A program made the translations under genes and the position numbers. Source: Caldifarciminota bacterium (GTDB taxonomy: Bacteria > Hydrothermota > Hydrothermia > B15-G9 > DRBW01). From it: a stretch of 5,595 bases of DNA. Location of the stretch: positions 1 to 5,595 of the forward strand of contig DRBW01000174.1 in the NCBI GenBank assembly GCA_011042705.1. Direction: 5' to 3'. This document shows positions 1-5,595 of this stretch, piece after piece. Below the pieces are notes generated by a model. That model had not been told where the DNA came from and made no database searches. It saw only the letters and a program-made list of their open reading frames with translations. The number at the start of each line of letters is the position of its first letter. Position 1 is the first letter of the stretch.

Positions 1-219
1 CCCAAGACCAGATCTGAGATACAGGATATCGTGAAGGGCTTGAAAAAGATGGGGATAGGTGTCCTGATAACCGACCATAACGTTAGGGAGACATTGGAAA
101 TCACCGATAGAGCCTATATAATTTATGAGGGTAAGGTTTTGCTCTCCGGCACCGCCGAGATGCTTGTAAGCGACCCAAAAGCAAGAGAACTTTATCTCGG
201 AGAGAGATTCAGGCTATGA
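1..219 (+). CDS. lptB: LPS export ABC transporter ATP-binding protein LptB, C-terminal fragment
   Basis: This is the last 72 codons of the cytoplasmic ATPase that, as a dimer with LptF/LptG, drives LPS from the inner membrane across the periplasm. The reading frame is open from the first base of the window, so the 5' part, with Walker A, signature motif and Walker B, lies upstream. The fragment begins at about the D-loop. It contains the H-loop motif LITDHNVRETL, with the switch histidine codon at 76-78, followed by DRAYIIYEGKVLLSGT. It ends in the LptB-type tail YLGERFRL, which separates LptB from the closely related LivF/LivG ATPases. The stop codon overlaps the rpoN start (ATGA, 216-219), the same order as lptB-rpoN in many Gram-negative bacteria. 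Identification is by motif reading only but is very secure. Confidence 0.95.
   Translation, partial: PKTRSEIQDIVKGLKKMGIGVLITDHNVRETLEITDRAYIIYEGKVLLSGTAEMLVSDPKARELYLGERFRL
199..206 (+). promoter_or_regulatory. Probable ribosome binding site for rpoN
   Basis: A purine-rich GGAGAGAG lies inside the last lptB codons, 9 bases before the rpoN ATG at 216. It supports this ATG as the start and the idea that rpoN is translated from the lptB transcript. Confidence 0.5.
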
Positions 220-1580
220 GAATAACTAACAAACAGGAGCAGAAACAGGTACTGAAAATCATACCCAGGGCGATACTGGAGTCGACCCTCCTCAGCTTAT
301 CTCTGGACGAGCTCGCCCAGGCTATACGCACCGAAATAGAGAGCAATCCGGTGATGATCGAGATCCCGGGGAAAGAGAAATCGGCGGAGAAAAGGGAAAA
401 CAAGGAGACGATTCCCAAAATAGTCGAATTTTCGGCAGATCCTCGGCTTCCTCTGAGTTATGACATCGACGAGGAAGAAGAAATCGACGGCCGGTTCCAG
501 GCGCCTCAGATAAGCTTCTGGGAGAGGATAGACGTTCAGCTCGACGTGAACTTCAACCACGACGAGAGAAGAAAGACAATAGCGAGGGAGATAATCGACT
601 CCTTAGACGGAAGGGGGCTTCTCGCAAAACCAGTGGAAAAGATCGCCTCAGACCTCAGGGTGCCCGGGGAGGAAGTCGAGGCGATACGCCGAACGATAAT
701 GAGGACCTTCGATCCGATCGGAGTAGCTGCGCTGGACCAGAGAGAGGTCTATCTGGCTCAGCTCGAGGAACTCGGCCTTGAGGACTCTCTTCTCTTCAAA
801 ATCATCGATGAGCGATGGGACGAAGTAAAGGAAAGGGGCATCGAGGCCCTCCTGATCGAGGCAGGCCTCGATGAGGAGCAGAGAAACGAATGCTTCAGGG
901 TTCTGAAGAGCCTCTACCCCTTCCCGGTGGAGAAATACGGCGAGGTAAATTCTGAATACGTTTATCCCGAGGTCATAATCAGGATCGTTGAGGGCAAACT
1001 GGTCGTCGAGCTGGTGGATTCAGGGCTTCCCAGGATCACGATAAGTTCCTATTACGCCAGGGTGCTGGAGGAGGGGAAGGCCTCCCCCGAGGAGATAAAC
1101 TTCATAAAGGAGAAACTGAGAAGAGCCGAGGATTTCCTCTCTGCCCTCGAAAAAAGGCGCGCCAACATCCAGAAAGTAGCGGAATTCATAGTTGAATACC
1201 ACCGGGACTTCCTTCTCGGCAAAAAGGACTACCTGGAGCCGATCACGCAGACCAGAGCCGCCGAGCTACTCGGCATACCGATATCCACCTTCAACAGGGT
1301 CGTCAAGGGGCGTTATGCCGACACGCCCGTGGGGATATTCGAGCTGAAATTCTTCTTCAAGCGGGGCGTTCCCCGGGGCGAGGCAATGGCTCCGAGAGAA
1401 GTCGTGATGAACATGATCCGGGAGATGATCGAAAACGAAGATAAGGACGCTCCTCTCTCGGATCAGGAGATCGCCGACAGGCTTGAAAGACAGGGTTATG
1501 TTATAAAAAGAAGGACAGTCGCCGAGTACAGAAAAGAAATGGGAATTCCCAACAGTTCAAAAAGAAGGAGAAGACAATGA
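216..1580 (+). CDS. rpoN: RNA polymerase sigma-54 factor RpoN
   Basis: Alternative sigma factor (454 aa, normal length) that directs RNA polymerase to -24/-12 promoters and needs an AAA+ enhancer-binding activator. Region I (about 1-50) is recognisable but divergent, with only four glutamines; its LLSLSLDELAQAI aligns with the usual LLQLSTLELQQEI. Residues 51-98 are a charged, acidic Region II linker. The core-binding domain (about 100-240) contains LDGRGLL and FDPIGVAALDQREVYLAQL. Residues 295-380 hold the conserved segment leading into the helix-turn-helix and the block TPVGIFELKFFF. The RpoN box is KRRTVAEYR at 431-439 (canonical ARRTVAKYR), followed by a basic tail ending KRRRRQ. The ATG overlaps the lptB stop, and a GGAGAGAG stretch at 199-206 lies 9 bases upstream. 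Its 3' end overlaps the next gene by 4 bases, so translation is probably coupled. Confidence 0.97.
   Translation: MRITNKQEQKQVLKIIPRAILESTLLSLSLDELAQAIRTEIESNPVMIEIPGKEKSAEKRENKETIPKIVEFSADPRLPLSYDIDEEEEIDGRFQAPQISFWERIDVQLDVNFNHDERRKTIAREIIDSLDGRGLLAKPVEKIASDLRVPGEEVEAIRRTIMRTFDPIGVAALDQREVYLAQLEELGLEDSLLFKIIDERWDEVKERGIEALLIEAGLDEEQRNECFRVLKSLYPFPVEKYGEVNSEYVYPEVIIRIVEGKLVVELVDSGLPRITISSYYARVLEEGKASPEEINFIKEKLRRAEDFLSALEKRRANIQKVAEFIVEYHRDFLLGKKDYLEPITQTRAAELLGIPISTFNRVVKGRYADTPVGIFELKFFFKRGVPRGEAMAPREVVMNMIREMIENEDKDAPLSDQEIADRLERQGYVIKRRTVAEYRKEMGIPNSSKRRRRQ
1565..1570 (+). promoter_or_regulatory. Shine-Dalgarno site of the NYN gene inside the rpoN tail
   Basis: AAGGAG ends 6 bases before the ATG at 1577. 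The same purine-rich stretch encodes the basic C-terminus of RpoN (Lys-Arg-Arg-Arg-Arg-Gln, using AGA/AGG codons). This site fixes the start of the downstream gene. Confidence 0.75.
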
Positions 1581-2113
1581 AAAATTCAAAATCCTATCTT
1601 TCCAAAAGCGTGAGGGTAGGAATTTTTGTCGACGTACAGAACATGTTCTATTCGGCAAAGGAATATTTTGGGGGCAAAGTTGACTTCGAAAAGCTTCTCG
1701 CGCAGGCCGTAAGGGACAGGACCCTGGTTGTGGCCTTCGCCTATCTCATAACTTCCGAAGAGGTGGATCAGTCGGGGTTCATCTCGGTCCTGGAACATCT
1801 CGGATTTAATGTCAAGGCAAAACCTCTCAAGAGAAGGCCCGACGGTTCGGCCCGGGGCGACTGGGACATGGGGATCGCCATAGATTCCATACTGTTCGCC
1901 CCGAAGCTCGATGTCGTCGTCCTCGTGTCGGGCGACGGCGATTTCACCGAGCTGGTCAGGGTCCTTCAGGCTCAGGGAACAACGGTGGAAGTCATGTCTT
2001 TCCCGCAGAACACATCGGACGAGTTGAAGAAAGTTGCCGACAGGTTCGTGCCCCTGACCGAGGACATAATTATCAAGAAAAACCACGTGATGAGCGAGGA
2101 ACAGGTCGTTTGA
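1577..2113 (+). CDS. NYN domain (LabA/DUF88-like, PIN-fold) putative ribonuclease
   Basis: A 178-aa protein that is one NYN domain with short tails. The NYN family is a PIN-like metal-dependent nuclease fold that includes bacterial LabA/YacP-type and eukaryotic MARF1-type proteins. Visible motifs are GIFVDVQNMF (Asp19, Asn22) after strand 1, GDWDMGIAIDS (Asp95, Asp97, Asp103), and VVLVSGDGDFTELV (Asp120, Asp122). These are the usual acidic metal-binding positions and all appear intact. There is no signal peptide or membrane segment, so the protein is cytoplasmic. It starts within the rpoN stop (ATGA, 1577-1580) and ends one base before waaA starts. The substrate cannot be read from sequence; the position suggests it is made together with sigma-54 and Kdo transferase. 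The family call is firm, but nuclease activity is inferred from the conserved acidic residues. Confidence 0.9.
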   Translation: MKNSKSYLSKSVRVGIFVDVQNMFYSAKEYFGGKVDFEKLLAQAVRDRTLVVAFAYLITSEEVDQSGFISVLEHLGFNVKAKPLKRRPDGSARGDWDMGIAIDSILFAPKLDVVVLVSGDGDFTELVRVLQAQGTTVEVMSFPQNTSDELKKVADRFVPLTEDIIIKKNHVMSEEQVV

Positions 2114-2114
2114 A

Positions 2115-3296
2115 TTGCCCTTTCTCTATGACCTTCTTTTAAAAGCAATAAGGCCCATCGTCAACAAATGGCCCCTTCCCCGAATAGAGGAAGGCGGGAT
2201 ATACGTACACGCGGCCTCTCTCGGAGAGGTAAACGCCATTTCTCCCTTTATCCACCTGATAATACAGAGGCACCCCGATATGCCCATCTTCCTCTCAACT
2301 TTCACCGAAACTGGATACAGAAGGGCCCATGATCTCTTCGACGGAGACATCGCAATAGGGAGATTTCCCTATGACATAAAGGACAAGATCGACGAATTCT
2401 TCAGGAGGGGGAATTTCAGGGCGCTCCTCATCGTGGAAACGGAGCTCTGGCCGAATCTGATCCTGACGGCCAAAAAGTACGGAGTTCCCATTTTCCTCGT
2501 TAATGCCCGCCTCTCGCCCAGGACCCTGAGGAGATACAGGGTTCTGAAAAGCAAATTCTCCTCTCTTCTGTCGCTGTTCAGCCTGATTCTGGCCCAGTCG
2601 GAAACTGACAGGAGGAGGTATCTATACCTGGGGGCTCCCCCCGAAAGGGTCAGAGTAACGGGAAGCCTGAAGTTTGACCTGATGAACGAAGAGGTCGAAC
2701 CGCCCGAAAATTTCCCTTCAGGTAACCGCAGACTGGTGGTCTTCGGAAGCGTCAGGCCAAAAGAAGAGGAACTTATATTGAAGGCCGCGGTCAGTCTCCT
2801 GAGAAAAAACCCCGAGGCCCATTTCGTTATAGCGCCGAGACACATCGATAGGGTTCAGGCCATAAGGAAGTTCCTGGATTCCAGAGGAATACCTTATTCG
2901 CTCAGGACATCGGGCGAGATCCGCGGGAGAATCATGATACTCGACACACTGGGCGAGCTCAGGAATTTTTACGGCGTTGCCGATGTCGCTTTCGTGGGAG
3001 GAACACTGGCTCCTTATGGGGGCCACAATCTCGTCGAGCCGGCCATCCTCGGCGTGCCGGTGATCTTCGGGCCCCATTATTTCAACACCCCCGACGCCGC
3101 CAGAGGCCTCTTGAAATCCGGTGGCGCCCTTCTCGTCCACAACGGGGAAGAGCTCGAGGAAACCATACTGACCCTTCTCAGAGAAGAGAATCTCCGGCAG
3201 AAGATCGGCGAGAGGGCCAGGAAATACGTATTATCGCGCCGAGGGGTTTCAGAAAAGATTTACAGGGAGATCCTCCCCTACATCACCTCAAAATAA
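2115..3296 (+). CDS. waaA: 3-deoxy-D-manno-octulosonic acid (Kdo) transferase
   Basis: A 393-aa GT-B fold glycosyltransferase (family GT30) that transfers Kdo from CMP-Kdo to the lipid A precursor at the cytoplasmic face of the inner membrane, starting the LPS inner core. Diagnostic motifs are YVHAASLGE with the expected catalytic base Glu38, LLIVETELWPNLI (104-116), VTGSLKFD (181-188), VIAPRH (238-243), and the C-terminal donor-site block GGTLAPYGGHNLVEP followed by VIFGPHYFN (from residue 295). The start is TTG: an in-frame stop at 2091-2093 and no ATG or GTG before the conserved domain leave it as the only sensible choice. The N-terminal anchor is shorter than in E. coli (Glu38 versus Glu60). 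It follows the NYN gene by one base with only weak AGGA/AGG purine runs upstream, so translational coupling is likely. Whether it adds one, two or more Kdo residues cannot be told. Its 3' end overlaps the convergent gene by 14 bases. Confidence 0.97.
   Translation: MPFLYDLLLKAIRPIVNKWPLPRIEEGGIYVHAASLGEVNAISPFIHLIIQRHPDMPIFLSTFTETGYRRAHDLFDGDIAIGRFPYDIKDKIDEFFRRGNFRALLIVETELWPNLILTAKKYGVPIFLVNARLSPRTLRRYRVLKSKFSSLLSLFSLILAQSETDRRRYLYLGAPPERVRVTGSLKFDLMNEEVEPPENFPSGNRRLVVFGSVRPKEEELILKAAVSLLRKNPEAHFVIAPRHIDRVQAIRKFLDSRGIPYSLRTSGEIRGRIMILDTLGELRNFYGVADVAFVGGTLAPYGGHNLVEPAILGVPVIFGPHYFNTPDAARGLLKSGGALLVHNGEELEETILTLLREENLRQKIGERARKYVLSRRGVSEKIYREILPYITSK
3283..3296. other. Tail-to-tail overlap of convergent genes
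   Basis: The waaA stop (TAA, 3294-3296) lies inside the last codons of the minus-strand secreted-protein gene, whose stop (TGA on the minus strand) is at 3283-3285. The 14 shared bases code on both strands. No strong GC hairpin followed by a T run is visible in either direction around this junction, so the two transcripts probably run into each other or end by a factor-dependent route. Confidence 0.9.
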
Positions 3297-5163
3297 GGAC
3301 GGGATGGGTTTTCCCCTTCTTCACGACGATATACAGCCCGCCTTTAAGTCCTCCATCGCGCACCTCAGAGCCCGCCGGAACCTCGAGGAGTTTTCTGCCG
3401 GACACGTCATAGACGCTGTAGGGAGGGTTTAACCAGTCCAGCTCTTTCAGACTCGAGACGACATTAACCTGGGTTAAGTGCCCATCTCTACTGCTCTCTT
3501 CCTCGACGCCGGTTATAACGTCGTAAAAGAGTTCGACGAATTCGTAGATGTAGTTCCCCGAGCCGGAGGCATCAGAGGCCTCGTTTATGACGACCTTGTG
3601 TGAGTTGGCCGGGTTTGCCCCTGATCCGGGCGTGGCAAGGTTATCGGGCACCACATCCCAGCTCGATGGGCTGCCCGCAGGGTCGAGGGGAGAGATCCTC
3701 TGTATCGAATGGCCCGAGCTCATCGATATCGTGGGGCCGTCAACCGTATCACCCGACGCATTCACCAGCGTATAATTTTCCGAGCCGTTTATCACGGGAA
3801 AGCTGTTGCCACCGTTCAAAAATACGACCTCGTCGGGAAGCTGAACGCCCCAGAAATTCTCGAACTGGCTCCTCGTGCAATTCCTGGCGATGATCACATA
3901 ACTTCCGGGCAGTATGGAGACGTTGTCGAAGTAAAATTCCCTGTGGGAATTTTCCTGAATCAGGGTCCATCCGTCCAGACTGTAAGCTCCGCCCTGGCTG
4001 ACCTGGTAATGAAAGGTATCCGAAACGGACCACCTTCCCGTGGGGTCCACGGCCTTCACGAAATAATAGACCGTCGAGTTCTTCCCTAAAGGAGGGATGT
4101 GAAAATAATATTCGCGCCCCCTGGCGCTGTCATGGGGGAGAGCCTGCCAGTCGCCGCCATCGGTTCTGAAATATATGCTGTCATAGACAGGGGAGCTGTC
4201 GTCGGATATCCTCGCCCATACGGTCACGGTATCCTCAGAGCTCGGGAACTGGGGGCTGCGTGAGATCCTCCTTATGAAGGGCTTTATGTTGCTCGTCCCG
4301 CCGGAAGCCCAGTAGCAGGCGTTCAGGAAAAGGGAATAGTTATCCTCGCCGACCGCCGTCCAGCCGTCATAGAGCACGTTCCCCGGATTGCCGTTGCCGT
4401 CATCGGCCGGAGAGCTGTCGCCCACACCCACAACCCTTCCAGCGCCGTAGGTCGCCGAAGCCACCATGACAAGGCTGTTCCCGTGGGAGGCGCCGGAAAC
4501 CCAGATGTGCCCCCTGACAGTGGAATTGTACTCGGGATTCAGGGTCATCGCCGTGCCAGAGTGGAATCCGATAGCCGCCACATCCCCGTATGGCCCGTGG
4601 AGCAGAGGATCGTCGGGATCTCCCGAAACGTTGGAATCGGGAGAGTCGGAGAAGTTATTGTAAGATTCTCCCGAGACGTTGAAATGAATCCCGAAATATT
4701 CCTCCGTACCAAGATCGTTAAAAACCCTGGGCGAGTCCCAGCCATTACTGTTGCGGTCGGATCCGTAATGGTTGGCGACAAGAACGAGGCCGCCGCCGTC
4801 ATGGACAAAATCGAGTATGGCCTGTTTCTCTGCAGAGCTGAACGGATCCTGGGGCTCACATATAACGAAGACATCGAAATTGGAAAGATCGAGAGGGTTC
4901 GAGGTGTCGCCGTACGTTATCTCTGTCCCGGGAGGGAGGGTAAAGGGGTCCTCACCCGAATCCCACAGATCGAAACCCCAGTCCGATATCCCACCTGTCC
5001 AGTCGTCTCCGCTGCCCGGATTGGAAGGCTGTGGAATCGGCATATCATCGTCGATGATCCAGTCGGCATTGCCGGCCGTTTCGTCCCTGGTATCGTCAAA
5101 GAGATAAAGCACCTGCCCCGCAAGCACACCCGTGAACAGGATAAAAAGGAAAAACTTCTTCAT
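3283..5163 (-). CDS. Secreted multidomain protein: GATase-like, Ig-like and lamin-tail segments with T9SS-type C-terminal domain
   Basis: A 626-aa exported protein of unknown function. A signal peptide occupies about 1-16 (MKKFFLFILFTGVLAG). Residues 17-290 look like the DUF4350/GATase-1-like fold found in secreted proteins: the opening LYLFDDTRDETAGNADW, strand FDVFVICEP, then ILDFVHDGGGLVLVANHYGS, and a late GAGRVVGVGDSS. No Cys is present at the expected nucleophile position, so a binding role or an unknown activity is more likely than amidotransferase. Residues 292-388 are an Ig/FN3-like beta domain ending YYFVKAVDPTGRW. Residues 395-515 match the second half of a lamin-tail domain (SLDGWTLI, LPGSYVIIARN, IQRISP, ATPGSGA). 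Residues 523-547 (VVINEASD, YEFVELFYD) match the first strands of such a domain. Residues 581-626 (YSVYDVSGRKLLEV, GGLYIVVKKGKT) resemble a T9SS type A sorting domain. It shares an ATGA overlap with the upstream gene. Confidence 0.88.
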   Translation of the reverse strand: MKKFFLFILFTGVLAGQVLYLFDDTRDETAGNADWIIDDDMPIPQPSNPGSGDDWTGGISDWGFDLWDSGEDPFTLPPGTEITYGDTSNPLDLSNFDVFVICEPQDPFSSAEKQAILDFVHDGGGLVLVANHYGSDRNSNGWDSPRVFNDLGTEEYFGIHFNVSGESYNNFSDSPDSNVSGDPDDPLLHGPYGDVAAIGFHSGTAMTLNPEYNSTVRGHIWVSGASHGNSLVMVASATYGAGRVVGVGDSSPADDGNGNPGNVLYDGWTAVGEDNYSLFLNACYWASGGTSNIKPFIRRISRSPQFPSSEDTVTVWARISDDSSPVYDSIYFRTDGGDWQALPHDSARGREYYFHIPPLGKNSTVYYFVKAVDPTGRWSVSDTFHYQVSQGGAYSLDGWTLIQENSHREFYFDNVSILPGSYVIIARNCTRSQFENFWGVQLPDEVVFLNGGNSFPVINGSENYTLVNASGDTVDGPTISMSSGHSIQRISPLDPAGSPSSWDVVPDNLATPGSGANPANSHKVVINEASDASGSGNYIYEFVELFYDVITGVEEESSRDGHLTQVNVVSSLKELDWLNPPYSVYDVSGRKLLEVPAGSEVRDGGLKGGLYIVVKKGKTHPVLILR

Positions 5164-5595
5164 TTTTTCTCGACCTCCCTGAGAATAAATCCGGATCCCG
5201 AGTCCATTTCCAGATACCTGACCAGCCTGTGAGGCGGGTCGGCCCCATAGAGAACCTCGATCTCCTTACCGAGCATCTTCAGGGCCACCGGATAGACCCT
5301 TATCTTGCTCCCGTTAATCTCCACCTCCCTCACCTCGCCCACGCTGTAATCGGCGGTCAGGATACTTCCCTGTACCAGAAGGACCACTCTGATCGCGCCC
5401 GAGGGTTTTCCCTCGAAATCCAGCGCGCTAAGGATCATATAGAGGGAGCTGTTATCGAAGGTCGAATCGTCACGGGGAAAGAAAAGCTCCTTTTCCCCGG
5501 AAGGAGACTTCAGTTTCAACCTGATGGAGCCACCCTCGTAGAAGGCCTCGATAACCGAGTTGCTCTCTATGCCCGTGATGACCTTTCTGGAGTAC
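5160..5595 (-). CDS. Hypothetical protein, possibly DUF3108-like, C-terminal part
   Basis: About 144 C-terminal residues of a gene whose start lies beyond the right edge. The frame stays open from 5519 to 5595, and the added residues (YSRKVITGIESNSVIEAFYEGG) read as continuous beta-strand sequence. A TTG at 5519-5517 is therefore unlikely to be the true start. Visible features are alternating strands with many charged residues, the segment VREVEINGSKIRVYPVALKML, a short DPPHRLVRYLEMDSG near the end, and final FILREVEKK. This pattern resembles the C-terminal half of DUF3108/LolA-like periplasmic beta proteins, in which a value-to-sugar or lipid conversion phrase ends in a 'PHRLVRYE'-type strand. 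That assignment is tentative, and any signal peptide would be off-window. The stop overlaps the start of the secreted-protein gene (5160-5163), suggesting co-translation and perhaps a shared envelope role. Confidence 0.75.
   Translation of the reverse strand, partial: YSRKVITGIESNSVIEAFYEGGSIRLKLKSPSGEKELFFPRDDSTFDNSSLYMILSALDFEGKPSGAIRVVLLVQGSILTADYSVGEVREVEINGSKIRVYPVALKMLGKEIEVLYGADPPHRLVRYLEMDSGSGFILREVEKK
5174..5178 (-). promoter_or_regulatory. Shine-Dalgarno site of the secreted-protein gene
   Basis: On the minus strand GGAGG, within AGGGAGGT (5180-5173), lies 10 bases before the ATG at 5163-5161. It sits inside the last codons of the upstream gene and supports this start, which also gives a clean signal peptide. 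Confidence 0.7.

Noticed and set aside
1586..2086. Open frame on the minus strand (about 166 codons) opposite the NYN gene
   Set aside because: It mirrors the conserved NYN frame, lacks a ribosome site and shows no family motif.
2995..3025. TGGC-containing stretches as possible sigma-54 promoters, given rpoN nearby
   Set aside because: The -12 GC element is missing at the required spacing, and the sites lie inside coding sequence with no gene start downstream.
3301..3320. GGG-TTTT-CCCC palindrome just after waaA as a possible terminator
   Set aside because: The stem is only three to four pairs with no following T run, and it lies within the coding sequence of the minus-strand gene.
4483..5232. 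Long open frame on the plus strand (about 249 codons) opposite the secreted-protein gene
   Set aside because: It is antisense to a gene with a signal peptide and recognisable domains, has no recognisable motifs, and is explained by the codon bias of the real gene.
5517..5519. TTG as the start of a complete 119-residue protein on the minus strand
   Set aside because: The frame continues without a stop to the window edge with plausible protein sequence, so the gene is partial and starts outside.

Overview
The window is almost wall-to-wall coding sequence and holds two gene runs that converge near position 3290. The plus-strand run (1-3296) is: the C-terminal end of lptB (LPS-export ATPase), rpoN (sigma-54), a NYN/LabA-type PIN-fold putative ribonuclease, and waaA (Kdo transferase). 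The minus-strand run (5595-3283, read right to left) is: the C-terminal part of a protein with a DUF3108-like look, then a 626-residue secreted multidomain protein. No tRNA, rRNA, CRISPR, insertion sequence or long repeat was seen, and there is no non-coding stretch longer than a few bases.

The source is a bacterium with an LPS outer membrane (LptB, WaaA). It appears to use a type IX-like secretion system, because the secreted protein ends in a C-terminal module resembling T9SS type A sorting domains. That combination, with a GATase-like + Ig-like + lamin-tail architecture, suggests the FCB superphylum or a related candidate phylum (WOR-3/Stahlbacteria-like lineages are one possibility). Arginine is often encoded by AGG/AGA and isoleucine by ATA, a bias often seen in thermophiles. 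The placement is inference; no marker gene fixes it.

The plus-strand genes are tightly coupled. lptB/rpoN and rpoN/NYN share ATGA stop-start overlaps, and NYN/waaA are separated by one base with a TTG start for waaA. The lptB-rpoN pair is the well-known order in Proteobacteria, but here rpoN is followed by a NYN-domain gene and waaA instead of hpf/ptsN. Envelope-biogenesis genes therefore flank a transcription factor and a putative RNase in what looks like one transcript. On the minus strand the DUF3108-like gene and the secreted-protein gene also share an ATGA overlap. The two runs overlap tail to tail by 14 bases, so there is no room for a terminator between them.

Most of the window is ordinary housekeeping. 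The points most worth a second look are the apparently out-of-order lamin-tail segments in the secreted protein, the NYN nuclease between rpoN and waaA, and the divergent Region I of the sigma-54. I did not find a convincing new multi-gene system.
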